DNA from: Mesobacillus jeotgali
Lineage (GTDB): Bacteria > Bacillota > Bacilli > Bacillales > Cytobacillaceae
Direction: 5' to 3'
Length of the DNA: 64,000 nt
Assembly (NCBI RefSeq): GCF_900166585.1
Contig: NZ_FVZC01000009.1
Coordinates: 1,499,444 to 1,563,443, forward strand
Notes under the pieces: model-generated
Database searches by the model: none
The model's input: only the letters and a program-made list of their open reading frames with translations
What the model was told of the DNA's origin: nothing
Position numbers and translations under genes: made by a program
Shown here: positions 34,822 through 43,387 of the stretch, piece after piece
How positions within the stretch are numbered: the stretch's first letter is position 1
Layout of the letters: each line of letters begins with the position of its first letter

Positions 34822-36006
34822 GTGCATGGATATGAACGTCCTCATCCCAATGGCAGCCATCCTGGTATAATTGATTTTAATGAAAATCCCTATATAGTAA
34901 TTTGGGAAGTGACTAGGGCTTGTCAGTTAAAATGTGTGCACTGCAGGGCTGATGCTCAAAATAACCCTGACCCTATGGAGTTGACCACGGAAGAAGGATA
35001 CAACCTAATAGACCAAATTTACGATATGGGGAACCCTATGCTTGTTTTTACCGGGGGAGACTGCATGATGAGGGATGATCTTTTCGAACTTGCTGAATAT
35101 GCGACAAATAAGGGGTTGAGAGTTTCAATAACACCTAGCGCTACAGATAATGTCACAAAAGCAAAGATGAGAAGAGCCAAGGATGTTGGACTTTCAAGAT
35201 GGGCTTTTAGCCTGGATGGTCCCACTCCTGAAGTACATGATCATTTTCGCGGTACACCTGGTTCATTCAATCTTACTATTGAAAAAGTCAGATACCTTAA
35301 TCAACTAAAGATGCCATTACAGCTTAATACTGTAATATCACGATATAATTATGACTATCTTGAACAAATGGCCGAATTGATGAAAGAATTGAAGGTAGTT
35401 ATGTGGTACATCTTCCTTTTGGTACCAACAGGTCGAGGCCAGCTTGATGCCTGTTTGTCTCCAGCAGAACACGAAAAAGTGTTTCGCTGGCTATATGAAT
35501 TAAGCAAGTCTGCTCCATATGATATTAAAACAACAGCAGCACAGCATTACCGGCGAGTCGTTTATCAACAAAAGGCCCGGGATAATGCCGTTTCAAATGA
35601 TGTTATCCGATATGAGGATACCTTAACAAAAGATATGGCGTCTGTAATCGATGGCCTGAAGCGCGCACCAAAAGGAGTGAATGATGGCAACGGATTCGTT
35701 TTTATTTCCCACACAGGAGATGTGATGCCTTCTGGATTACTGCCCCTAATTGGAGGGAATGTGCGTGACAGGCCATTGGCAGAAATTTACCGCAACTCTC
35801 CAATTTTTAAAGATTTGCGTAATCCCGACCAATACAAGGGTAAATGCGGAGTTTGTGAGTTCCGGTATGTTTGTGGAGGTTCCCGTTCAAGAACCTATGC
35901 TGTCACAGGAGACTATATGAGCAGTGAGCCATTCTGTGTCTATGTTCCTGAAGCAATGCGACGGAAAGAAAGCTTAATTCTTAGAACTTGGGCCAGTGAT
36001 TATTAA
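34822..36006 (+). CDS. Radical SAM/SPASM protein, TIGR04053-like
   Basis: 394 aa. The radical SAM cluster is Cys34-x3-Cys38-x2-Cys41 (TRACQLKCVHC), followed by FTGGDCMMRDDLF with the GGE-like motif replaced by GGD. The C-terminal SPASM-type Cys set is CGVCEFRYVCGG plus a later PFC. This matches the TIGR04053 group, related to heme-d1/AhbD and peptide-modifying enzymes; no substrate peptide is evident next to it. The start is a GTG behind GGTGATG. A HesB-like gene follows in the same direction after 109 bp. Confidence 0.85.
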   Translation: MHGYERPHPNGSHPGIIDFNENPYIVIWEVTRACQLKCVHCRADAQNNPDPMELTTEEGYNLIDQIYDMGNPMLVFTGGDCMMRDDLFELAEYATNKGLRVSITPSATDNVTKAKMRRAKDVGLSRWAFSLDGPTPEVHDHFRGTPGSFNLTIEKVRYLNQLKMPLQLNTVISRYNYDYLEQMAELMKELKVVMWYIFLLVPTGRGQLDACLSPAEHEKVFRWLYELSKSAPYDIKTTAAQHYRRVVYQQKARDNAVSNDVIRYEDTLTKDMASVIDGLKRAPKGVNDGNGFVFISHTGDVMPSGLLPLIGGNVRDRPLAEIYRNSPIFKDLRNPDQYKGKCGVCEFRYVCGGSRSRTYAVTGDYMSSEPFCVYVPEAMRRKESLILRTWASDY

Positions 36007-36115
36007 AACCGACCAATTTTGACACTTTTATGACTTCATTTATTCTGTGACATAAAGCACGGAAAAAAACACCATCCACGTTTTACAATAAAACTAACGA
36101 AAGGATGGTGCAAAA

Positions 36116-36412
36116 ATGACAATCAAAATTGATCAAGACGCATACAAATGGTTTGAAAAAGAATTCGATACACCAAAACCGTTTCACATCCGACTTTATC
36201 CTCAATATGCCGGGTTTGGCGACAAGAATAAGGGCTACAGCCTTGCGTTCTCGCTGGAAGTACCAGCACTTGCAGCCCAACAGCAGGAAATTGATGGAAT
36301 CACTTTTTATGTAGAATCAAATGACACCTGGTTCTTTAATCAAACAGATGTAGAAATCAAGTATAGTAATTCTGCAGGTGAAATCTTCACAAGTTATAAA
36401 GAACATCATTAA
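36116..36412 (+). CDS. HesB/IscA-fold protein without cysteines (YneR-like)
   Basis: 98 aa with the Fe-S biogenesis fold pattern: FHIRLYPQYAGFGDKNKGYS and LEVPALAAQQQEIDGITFYV. The three Cys of true A-type Fe-S carriers are absent. B. subtilis YneR belongs to this Cys-less HesB-like group, function unknown. CGAAAGGATGGTGCAAAA precedes the ATG. Confidence 0.82.
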   Translation: MTIKIDQDAYKWFEKEFDTPKPFHIRLYPQYAGFGDKNKGYSLAFSLEVPALAAQQQEIDGITFYVESNDTWFFNQTDVEIKYSNSAGEIFTSYKEHH

Positions 36413-36454
36413 ATTGCTCTCTTTTTTAAATGATGCAATACCAAGTTCTATTAG

Positions 36455-36486
36455 GGAGCTCCTGGAAATCACCAGGAGCTCTTTTT
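36455..36486. terminator. Bidirectional terminator
   Basis: A GAGCTCCTGG / CCAGGAGCTC 10-bp stem followed by TTTTT; it ends at the argS stop codon. Confidence 0.9.
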
Positions 36487-38182
36487 ACATCTCTTTTGGA
36501 GCTTTGATCCCTAACAGTCTAAGTCCCTCTTCAAGAACTATGGAAACTGCATGCACCATTGCCAAGCGTGCATTTTTTTCTTCGTTCTCCTCAAGAATTC
36601 GTACCTCTCCGTAGTATTTATTAAACGCCTGGGCAAGGTCGAGTACATATTTTGCAATCTGGGACGGGTCATTTTTATCTAACGCCTTCTGTACGATATC
36701 AGGGAAGGTTATGAGTTCTGATATTACGGGCCATTCTGCAGAACCTTTCATTGTAATTTTCAAATCCTGTACTGGACTTGCCGACTTCCTTAAAATCGCA
36801 TGTGCCCGGGCATTGGTATATTGAACATATGGCCCTGTTTCCCCTTCAACTTTTAACATCTCCTCCAGGGAAAATTCAATATCATTCATTCTGAAATTCT
36901 TTAGATCGTGGAATATGATAGCGCCAGTCCCCACCACTTTCGCTGCTTCTTTTTTCCGCATCAAAAGTGGATTTTTCTCTTCGATATTCTTCTGTGCCAG
37001 ATCAATTGAATCCTTGAGAACGTGTTCTAGTAAAACAACTTTTCCTTTACGTGTGGACATTTTCTTCCCTTCCTTTAACATCATGCCAAAAGGAATATGA
37101 ACAATACCAGCAGCCCATTCAAAATCCATCTTTGCAAGGACTGCTTTTAGCTGTTTAAAATGAAGGCTTTGTTCATTGCCAACCACATAAATGGACTTCG
37201 AAAAAGCATACTGATCATATCGATACTTTGCAGCTGCTAAGTCACGTGTTGCATACAAAGTGGCTCCATCTGATTTTTTGATCAGACATGGAGGCAGAGC
37301 CACATCGTCCAAATTGACAACCATCGCACCATCAGATTCTTCTAGCAGTCTTTTGTCCGTAAGCAATTCAATCATGGGTTCCATTTTATCGTTGTAAAAT
37401 GCTTCTCCTGCATACGAATCAAACTCACTTCCAAGCAGATCATAGACCTTTTTAAATTCCTTCAAAGATTCCTCTTTGAACCATTTCCACAATTTAAGTG
37501 CCTCAGCATCCCCATTTTCCAGACGTCTGAACCAATCCCGCCCTACTTGTTCAAGCTGCGGATTACTTTCAGCAGCTTCATGAAACTTTACATATAAAGC
37601 TAGCAGCTCTTTTATCGGGTCTTCTTTCACGCTATCCTCTTCGCCCCATAATTTATAAGCCGTGATCAATTTGCCAAATTGAGTCCCCCAGTCTCCCAGA
37701 TGGTTAATTTTCACCGTTTTGAACCCACACTTTTCATAAATTAGTGAAAGGGAGTTACCAATAACAGTCGAACGTAAATGTCCCATAGAAAAAGGCTTGG
37801 CAATATTGGGAGACGACAAATCGATTGTGACAATCTGTCCAGTGCCTTTATCAAGGTCTCCGAATCGATTTTTCTTTTCCCGAATTTCACGAAGGGTTTC
37901 CACAGCGACTATGGATTTATTTAAAAATGCATTCACATACCCGCCGACTGCTTCGAATCCCTCGAAGGTAAAGTTGTTTTTGGCTTGTAAATGTTGACTT
38001 ATGCCTGTTGCAATCTCTGATGGTGATTTCCTCATTATTTTTGCAAGCTGAAAACAAGGAAAGGCAAAATCTCCTTGATTCAAAAATTTTGGTTTTTCGA
38101 TCAAACGATCGATATCTTCCACCGTAATGACTCCATTAAGTTCTGCCGCCAATAATTCACAAAACAATTCAGCATAATTCAT
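36485..38182 (-). CDS. argS: Arginyl-tRNA synthetase
   Basis: 565 aa, full length. The N-terminal Add-1 domain (1-110) is followed by the catalytic core with SPNIAKPFSMGHLRST (HIGH-type motif near residues 124-139) and KKMSTRKGK (KMSKS-like near 365), and the C-terminal anticodon-binding helices. It charges tRNA-Arg in the cytosol. AGGAGGGTTTATA precedes the ATG. A T-box leader lies immediately upstream, so expression responds to uncharged tRNA-Arg. Bacillaceae often carry two argS genes; this one may be the T-box-controlled second copy, which cannot be decided here. Confidence 0.95.
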   Translation of the reverse strand: MNYAELFCELLAAELNGVITVEDIDRLIEKPKFLNQGDFAFPCFQLAKIMRKSPSEIATGISQHLQAKNNFTFEGFEAVGGYVNAFLNKSIVAVETLREIREKKNRFGDLDKGTGQIVTIDLSSPNIAKPFSMGHLRSTVIGNSLSLIYEKCGFKTVKINHLGDWGTQFGKLITAYKLWGEEDSVKEDPIKELLALYVKFHEAAESNPQLEQVGRDWFRRLENGDAEALKLWKWFKEESLKEFKKVYDLLGSEFDSYAGEAFYNDKMEPMIELLTDKRLLEESDGAMVVNLDDVALPPCLIKKSDGATLYATRDLAAAKYRYDQYAFSKSIYVVGNEQSLHFKQLKAVLAKMDFEWAAGIVHIPFGMMLKEGKKMSTRKGKVVLLEHVLKDSIDLAQKNIEEKNPLLMRKKEAAKVVGTGAIIFHDLKNFRMNDIEFSLEEMLKVEGETGPYVQYTNARAHAILRKSASPVQDLKITMKGSAEWPVISELITFPDIVQKALDKNDPSQIAKYVLDLAQAFNKYYGEVRILEENEEKNARLAMVHAVSIVLEEGLRLLGIKAPKEM

Positions 38183-38197
38183 TATAAACCCTCCTAA

Positions 38198-38440
38198 AAA
38201 AATAAAAAAACCCTCGCCTCTGAAAAGAGACGAGAGTTCATTCCCGCGGTACCACTCTAATTGTTCCTAAAAAAGAACCTGCTTACATTGATAACGGAAT
38301 CCATCCGGCCAAAACCCTACTTCTCTTTCAGGAAGGCATCTCAAAAGTGCGCTTCATTATCCACGTTGCACCAGGCTTCCACCGTCCCTGGCTCGCTTAT
38401 GCAAAAATTGAATAACTACTCTCTTTATCATCGATTAGAT
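38198..38440 (-). promoter_or_regulatory. T-box riboswitch of argS
   Basis: The reverse strand contains the canonical T-box sequence AGAGTGGTACCGCGG (38244-38258), followed by a terminator stem CTCTCGTCTC / GAGGCGAGGG (38211-38236) and seven Ts, then the argS ribosome-binding site. The upstream 180 nt hold the stem I region. A CGC arginine codon around 38350 is a candidate specifier, which I cannot confirm without folding. Uncharged tRNA should stabilise the antiterminator and allow argS transcription. Confidence 0.93.
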
Positions 38441-38479
38441 ATTTTTACCATTATAAACATCCACCATGGCTTTTGGCAA

Positions 38480-38956
38480 TCAGTTTTTTGTTATTAATGC
38501 CGTATCGAATTCCTGGATTGAACGATTAAAATCATCAACGGTTTCTATATAGCTTCCACCGGTATAATCGCCAATTACCATCCTCCAAAAGCTCCTTGCT
38601 GGTTCGTTTTTCGCTACCTGTGTAATACTCCATTTTCCCGGGAACTTATTAAATAGTTCACATGCCGCAATTTTCCCAAACCCTCTTCTATAAAATTTCC
38701 TCATGATAAAGAACTCTAGGATTACGTTTGGATCTCCGGTTTCAACCATTGCGAAACCAGCGTATTCACCATTATACATGATAAAGAAAGCGTGCATATC
38801 GCTTTCAGTCCAGTATGGTTTTAAATCAAACGGTGCATAACTACCGTTCTCTTCAAGCTTTATTTCCTGAAACACCGTGAATTCATAAATATAAAATTGA
38901 AGCAAATTATGGAGGATGTTTTCATCCTCCTGCTTCACACGTACTAAATCAATCAC
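38480..38956 (-). CDS. GNAT acetyltransferase
   Basis: 158 aa. The acetyl-CoA segment FIMRKFYRRGFGKIAACELF (about 85-105) and the closing NEPARSFWRMVIGDY (about 123-137) are typical. The start is GTG behind AAAGGGGAATCC. The gene lies upstream of the argS T-box and is read in the same direction; no terminator is visible between them. The substrate is unknown. Confidence 0.85.
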   Translation of the reverse strand: MIDLVRVKQEDENILHNLLQFYIYEFTVFQEIKLEENGSYAPFDLKPYWTESDMHAFFIMYNGEYAGFAMVETGDPNVILEFFIMRKFYRRGFGKIAACELFNKFPGKWSITQVAKNEPARSFWRMVIGDYTGGSYIETVDDFNRSIQEFDTALITKN

Positions 38957-39048
38957 ATGGATTCCCCTTTGTAAAACAAGAATGTTCCATGAATGAATTC
39001 GTTTTAGTAAGCGAAAAACCCTTCTTAATCGATAATCTTTTAAAAACT

Positions 39049-39951
39049 TTATTGCTCTCTGTTGGGATATGAAAATTCATAGGTAAGTTCATTTCCATCT
39101 ACAGTAAGCTCAACAATCTCCAATCCATCAACTGACTCAAATTTGTAAAAGGACTTGCCATTCTTGATTTCCTTCCAACCGCCTTTTGATAGGATCTGCT
39201 TTAGATAATCGTTCATATCAATACCTGATTCCCAGTTGTATATTTCTTTATTCCCTGCAATTTTCACCGGCCGTAACCCTACTGGATATGGAAGGCTCCC
39301 GTATCCATGCATCACATACAATGGTTTTTCATGACGGTATGGAACAGGGTTGTTAAAGTTCAGTGACCCGATAATCTGGAAAATCTCAGCATATTCAAGT
39401 TTTGGGTAATCGAAACTGAAGTGAAATGTTTTTTTGCCCGCTTCAACAAAGAAATGATAACGGAGGCTTGTTTCCATCATTTTTACATGTTCGATATATA
39501 ATGATGTGGAATACGGAAAATTCTCCAGTTCCTTTTCAACATTCATCGCTCTTGTATTAATGATTTCTTGCTTTTTGCGATCGCTCACATACTGTGCAAA
39601 ACCGACCTTTTCAATTTGTCCTTTCTTGTAAAACTCATATATATTCTGTTTTTTTTCACTATATACACTATCTAAATCCCAACTCAGACTGAACTCCTCA
39701 GCAGCCTGTAAATGACCGGGTCTTTCATCACTTCGGTCATACTTTTGCACCTGAAACAATAAGCCGGCAGACAGAAGCAGAAAAAGTGAGGTTAATACTA
39801 AATTTTTCAATTCGAATATCAAATGCCTTTTTTTTTGCACTGGCAGATTACGAATGGAATACCTCAAATTCTTCCTTATCCTATCCCTGGCTCCTTCACT
39901 TGGAGTCATCTTTTTTAGCAAATCCCATTGCTCATCAGAAAGTTTGCTCAT
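39049..39951 (-). CDS. Putative membrane-bound anti-sigma factor (RsiX-like)
   Basis: 300 aa. A cytoplasmic N-terminus (1-48, DLLKKMTPSEGARDRIRKNL), a single membrane span (about 49-68) and a large outer domain of 230 residues. It begins inside the sigma-factor gene (17-nt overlap). This topology and coupling are as in RsiX/RsiW-type anti-sigma factors. The outer domain shows no family I recognise. Confidence 0.75.
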   Translation of the reverse strand: MSKLSDEQWDLLKKMTPSEGARDRIRKNLRYSIRNLPVQKKRHLIFELKNLVLTSLFLLLSAGLLFQVQKYDRSDERPGHLQAAEEFSLSWDLDSVYSEKKQNIYEFYKKGQIEKVGFAQYVSDRKKQEIINTRAMNVEKELENFPYSTSLYIEHVKMMETSLRYHFFVEAGKKTFHFSFDYPKLEYAEIFQIIGSLNFNNPVPYRHEKPLYVMHGYGSLPYPVGLRPVKIAGNKEIYNWESGIDMNDYLKQILSKGGWKEIKNGKSFYKFESVDGLEIVELTVDGNELTYEFSYPNREQ

Positions 39952-40480
39952 AATGTCCCCCTCCTTCTGCTATATCCTTTCTCCTTAGTGCTGCCAATCC
40001 CCTGGATAGTGTTTTCCTTATTTTCGATTCGGACCACCCAAGGATTTCGGCAATTTCTTTAGTGGAACATCCTTCGATTTTTTTCAGTGTAATCACCAGT
40101 CGGTAGTCAGGTTTAAGCTGCTGGATTGCTTTCAGGCTTCTTTCCACCGTATCCCGGTGTTCAATATATTGTTCGATGTTTATCGATGAGGCGATGTCAT
40201 GTCCTTCCGAAAAGAGAGAGAATATTCTCCTTCTTTTTCTCCTGCGGATTTCATCCACAACCAGATGCTTAGCGATGCTGAAAAGCCAGGTTTTAATGTT
40301 CGCTCTTTCTTCAAAATTCACAAAGGATGTATAGGCTCTAAGGAACGTATCATGAACCAAATCTTCACAGTATTGCCGGTCACCCAGCATAAAAAAGATA
40401 AAACGATAAATATCTTTATAGTACAATTCATACCATTCCATCACCTGTTGTTCTTTTAGGTTATCGTTTATTTTACACAC
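39935..40480 (-). CDS. ECF RNA polymerase sigma factor (SigX-like)
   Basis: 181 aa. Region 2 is YKDIYRFIFFMLGDRQYCED and the -10 recognition helix ANIKTWLFSIAKHLVVDEIRR; region 4 is CSTKEIAEILGWSESKIRKT. This resembles the SigX/SigM branch controlling envelope functions. The annotated start is a GTG (MCKINDN); an internal ATG at MEWYELYYKD fits the usual family N-terminus better but has a poorly spaced ribosome-binding site, so the start is unsettled. Co-transcribed with the putative anti-sigma gene. Confidence 0.92.
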   Translation of the reverse strand: MCKINDNLKEQQVMEWYELYYKDIYRFIFFMLGDRQYCEDLVHDTFLRAYTSFVNFEERANIKTWLFSIAKHLVVDEIRRRKRRRIFSLFSEGHDIASSINIEQYIEHRDTVERSLKAIQQLKPDYRLVITLKKIEGCSTKEIAEILGWSESKIRKTLSRGLAALRRKDIAEGGGHYEQTF

Positions 40481-40559
40481 CTCATTTCCCTAATCTATAA
40501 CAATAGGTCGAATCAGAAGGAAAAATGTGACACTTTTTTATTCTTTTTCATTATAAAAT

Positions 40560-40601
40560 AAAATTGACCCTTATCATTTAAGATAAGGGTCAATTTTTTA
40601 G
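40560..40601 (-). terminator. Terminator of the OsmC-like selenoprotein gene
   Basis: A long AAATTGACCCTTATC / GATAAGGGTCAATTT stem followed by T-rich sequence on both strands. Confidence 0.9.
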
Positions 40602-41068
40602 TACTCTTCAATTTCCCATGTATGTGTGAAATGAATGCAATCTTTTAGTGTTTGTGCAACCGGACATCCTCTCTCAAAAACATTCAATGCCCTTTCTGCA
40701 GCATCCTTTTTCCCGGCTGGTATCTTTAGCTCATAATGACAGCTGATTTTCGTTATTTTTAATACTCCTTCAGGTGCTTCAATTGTGCCCTGCACCTGTG
40801 CCTGTACTTTATCGGGAGAAGTCGGTATTTTACGCGCCTCCAGCGCGCCAGATAGGGTACCGACCAGTCAGCCTCCTGCAGCTGCAACGATATGGTCCAG
40901 TGTAGAGGGGTATTCTACTGTGGGATTGACGCCATAGAATTGTTTTACTCCGCCATGGACACCAAATAAAAGGGGCTCATTAAATCCATCAATGTATGCT
41001 TCCCTGATTTTGTTGGGAGTATCTTTTTGAATAACCGTTATTTTGGTTAAGGCTATTGGTTCTGACAA
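40598..41068 (-). CDS. OsmC-like peroxiredoxin with in-frame UGA (probable selenocysteine)
   Basis: 156 aa when the TGA at 40870-40868 (codon 67) is read as Sec. The frame is open before and after the TGA with no shift. Sequence before it (STLDHIVAAAGG) and after it (LVGTLSGALEARK) matches OsmC-family proteins, whose residue at this exact place is the peroxidatic Cys. The resolving Cys is Cys135 in ERGCPVAQ. OsmC/Ohr proteins reduce organic or fatty-acid hydroperoxides with thiols. A GC hairpin follows the UGA, and selB lies 7 kb away. The start is a TTG behind AAAGGAGG. A nonsense mutation is the alternative but fits poorly. Confidence 0.88.
40833..40847 (-). promoter_or_regulatory. Candidate SECIS hairpin of the OsmC-like gene
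   Basis: On the coding strand a CGCGC stem, TGGAG loop and GCGCG arm begin 20 nt after the UGA; the loop begins 25 nt after it. The second loop base is G. This meets the commonly used bacterial SECIS rules (distance, short stem, G in the first two loop bases), but the stem is only five perfect pairs. Confidence 0.65.
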
Positions 41069-41273
41069 TTAAACGATACCTCCTTTGATTTCTAATACAA
41101 ACATAATAGAAATCCTTTCATTTTTCAAATAAAGCCTATCAATCAAAGAAAAAATAGGCTGCCTGGATTTTCCTTTCTATGATACAAGCTGATGCTTGTC
41201 TGATATTTTTACATATGATGTTCTTGTAAGGTTCGGATCTTACCTATCTTCTTGAAAGGAAGGGGGTGGGAAA

Positions 41274-41411
41274 ATGTTAATCACTGCGATTGTTGTTCTA
41301 TTGTTGGCACTCGCTTTGGTCGTTGCGATTTTATTGGGCCAGGATGATTTAGCAGATGTCCTTTATAATTGCATCGGCGAAGTAATTGCTGTCGACAACG
41401 GTGCTGCTTAA
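41274..41411 (+). CDS. 45-aa membrane peptide
   Basis: ATG behind AAGGGGGTGGG opens a 45-codon frame with a long hydrophobic segment (TAIVVLLLALALVVAILLG, residues 4-22) and an acidic/mixed tail containing one Cys (DVLYNCIGEVIAVDNG). It is the first of two genes; a 9-bp GC hairpin and a second ribosome-binding site separate it from the coiled-coil gene. I recognise no family. Single-span peptides of this kind occur in spore membranes and toxin-type systems; neither is shown. Confidence 0.65.
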   Translation: MLITAIVVLLLALALVVAILLGQDDLADVLYNCIGEVIAVDNGAA

Positions 41412-41448
41412 TCTCACCTTTAGAAATAACCCCTGAACCTTCTCTCAG

Positions 41449-41478
41449 CCCCCTGGCTTTACCGGTATCGCCAGGGGG
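41449..41478 (+). terminator. GC hairpin between two co-directional genes
   Basis: CCCCCTGGC and GCCAGGGGG pair perfectly around a 12-nt loop. No T run follows, so it may limit read-through or set mRNA stability rather than terminate fully. Confidence 0.55.
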
Positions 41479-41506
41479 ACATAATAAAGTAGAAAGGATT
41501 GATATA

Positions 41507-41941
41507 ATGGAGGAATATGATATCAAACCGTATTTAGAGCGTTTGAAAAGAGATCCCACATTGACCGATGTACTTAATATTACCCAGGCCATTCTTAAGA
41601 AATTCCCTGAAGAAACAACCGAAGATGAAACAGGCACTGCTAAAACAGCGGAAAATCCTCAAATGAATCAGGATGCCATTAATTCCTTGCTAACAACAGC
41701 AAAGAGTATAGTTAATCCCACTACCTTATCCATTCTCTCCAAATCAATGAATCAGCCAAAAAAGAACATTGACAATTCAGAGGTTACAAATCTCAAGGTT
41801 ACAGTTGAAAAACTAACCTCAAGTATGGATGAACTAAAAGAAACATTGAAGTCGATCCAATCCCAGTTGGAAGAAAAAAACAATCGATTGTCTGCTCTTG
41901 AAACTGAAGTAAACTCCCTTAAACGCCGCCGAAGACGGTAA
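41507..41941 (+). CDS. Hypothetical coiled-coil protein with basic tail
   Basis: 144 aa from the ATG at 41507 behind GAAAGGATTGAT. N-terminal DIKPYLERLKRDPTLTDVLN, an acidic middle (EETTEDETGTAKTAE), then a long heptad-patterned coil (about 95-138, LKVTVEKLTSSMDELKETLK) ending in a run of arginines (LKRRRRR). The coil predicts oligomerisation and the tail may bind nucleic acid or an acidic surface. I recognise no named family; possibly a spore-coat-associated protein. It follows the 45-aa membrane peptide. Confidence 0.62.
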   Translation: MEEYDIKPYLERLKRDPTLTDVLNITQAILKKFPEETTEDETGTAKTAENPQMNQDAINSLLTTAKSIVNPTTLSILSKSMNQPKKNIDNSEVTNLKVTVEKLTSSMDELKETLKSIQSQLEEKNNRLSALETEVNSLKRRRRR

Positions 41942-41948
41942 AGATAAC

Positions 41949-41987
41949 AGAGTTCTTCACTCCATTCTTATATGAAGAACTCTATTT
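41949..41987 (+). terminator. Terminator after the coiled-coil gene
   Basis: An AGAGTTCTTCA / TGAAGAACTCT stem followed by ATTTTCTTTG. Confidence 0.82.
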
Positions 41988-42082
41988 TCTTTGTTAGCAT
42001 TTAGGGTTCTTCAAACTATTTCCTCAAGAGGATTTGCTCGGTTTATAGAAAATTTTAATTTATAAGAATGGGTGGTTTCGAT

Positions 42083-42821
42083 TTGGATACTAACACATTG
42101 ACAATCAATAAAAAAAGCTGGGACCAAGTGGCTCAGAACTTCTTCGGAAGAACTGCTTTGCCTGAGTATGGGCCTTTTGCTCCTAAAGAAGATGAGATGA
42201 ATTTATTAGTAATGTAAGCCAAAAGAATGTACTGGATATCGGTTGCTGCAGTGGACATTCACTTAAATACATGCATGGAAGAAATGCCGCAGAGCTATGG
42301 GGCCTTGATCTTTCCAGCTCACAGATTGAGTCAGCGAAGCAATTACTGCGAGATACAAAGGTTAAATTGTTTCAATCCCCAATGGAGTCTAACCCAGGAA
42401 TTCCACCATCCTATTTTGATATTATCTATTCTATTTTTGCTCTTGGATGGACAACCAATCTAGAAAAGACACATACGAACATTCATTATTATTGAAGCCA
42501 GGCGGCATTTTCATTTTCAGCTGGGAGCATCCTCTGTTTAGCCGAGTACATATTTCAGAGAATGGACTATTATTCAATAAACCTTATCATGAAGAAGGAG
42601 CCTATGACCATGAGGCTTGGAAACTTCCAGTAATCATGCAGCAGCTTAAAATTAGCACCTATGTAAATACACTTGTTGAAACTGGTTTTAAAATCGAAAG
42701 AATAATAGAGGAAATCAGAGTTTCTGAAGATTTATTGATAAGAGATGCGAACAGGTGGTATAACTGGGACAAAGTCAAGGCAGTTCCTACGACTATCATT
42801 TTTAAATGTGAGAAACGATAG
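42083..42821 (+). pseudogene. SAM-dependent methyltransferase broken by two frameshifts
   Basis: Three consecutive pieces in different frames make up one class I methyltransferase. Piece 1 (TTG at 42083) runs WDQVAQNFFGRTALPEYGPF and stops at 42216. Piece 2 holds motif I, VLDIGCCSGHSLKYM, and continues to ALGWTTNLEK, stopping near 42495. Piece 3 (from about 42450) holds LLLKPGGIFIFSWEHPLF to the natural stop. Motif I has Cys where the family has Gly (GCGSG). Two single-base changes would restore it. Real decay or sequence error; neither break is at a UGA replacing a Cys. Confidence 0.8.
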
Positions 42822-42904
42822 AATACAGGCCAATAAGAAAAGGACTTAATTACAAGCCCTTTTCAAGTCGATCTTTAATAAGTTTCTTTCATATAAAAAA
42901 TACA

Positions 42905-43387
42905 TTATATTTTGTCCTTGGCTTTATGCTCCCGCCTAATCTTGACAATAAATTGCAAAATCGCCAGATCCACCTGGTCGATGGTTATGTTGCCACTAAA
43001 ATTCCATAACATTATTTTAGTCGTTTCCTCATTTCGTTTAAAAGGCATTAGAGAATGTATCGTGGCAAAATACAAGGGATTGAACTTTTCATACTGAGAC
43101 CTAAGATTTTTAACCCTGGCTAACCCGATTAGCTGAAGATCTTCAACAATCTGACCTGTTTCTTCGGATAGCTCTCTTTTTGCACACTCCAATGGTGTTT
43201 CATCTTCTTCCCTTTTTCCTGCCGGCAGTTCCCATTGATTCCTTAAACTATTGTACCCCAGAAGATAACTTCCTTCTATTTCAATGATCGCAAAAGAGCC
43301 GGCAAGCGGGTGAATGTCTTCCAATTCCGGTTCGCTAACGTTATTGATTCCAATCAATTCAAAACCATTATTTTTGCCTCTTACCAT
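42905..43387 (-). CDS. Nudix hydrolase
   Basis: About 160 aa. The Nudix box GKREEDETPLECAKRELSEE plus TG follows (about residues 60-82) with all catalytic Glu present. The N-terminal strand LAGSFAIIEIEGSYLLGYN and NQWELPAGK are typical. It hydrolyses a nucleoside-diphosphate-X compound. I prefer the ATG at 43387 (AAAGGGCGG upstream); it overlaps the end of the HIT gene by 20 nt, so the two are coupled. A start 16 codons earlier is possible. Confidence 0.85.
   Translation of the reverse strand: MVRGKNNGFELIGINNVSEPELEDIHPLAGSFAIIEIEGSYLLGYNSLRNQWELPAGKREEDETPLECAKRELSEETGQIVEDLQLIGLARVKNLRSQYEKFNPLYFATIHSLMPFKRNEETTKIMLWNFSGNITIDQVDLAILQFIVKIRREHKAKDKI

Noticed and set aside
42481..42510. TGA in the broken methyltransferase as a Sec codon
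   Set aside because: The protein continues in a different frame, and no conserved Cys is expected there.
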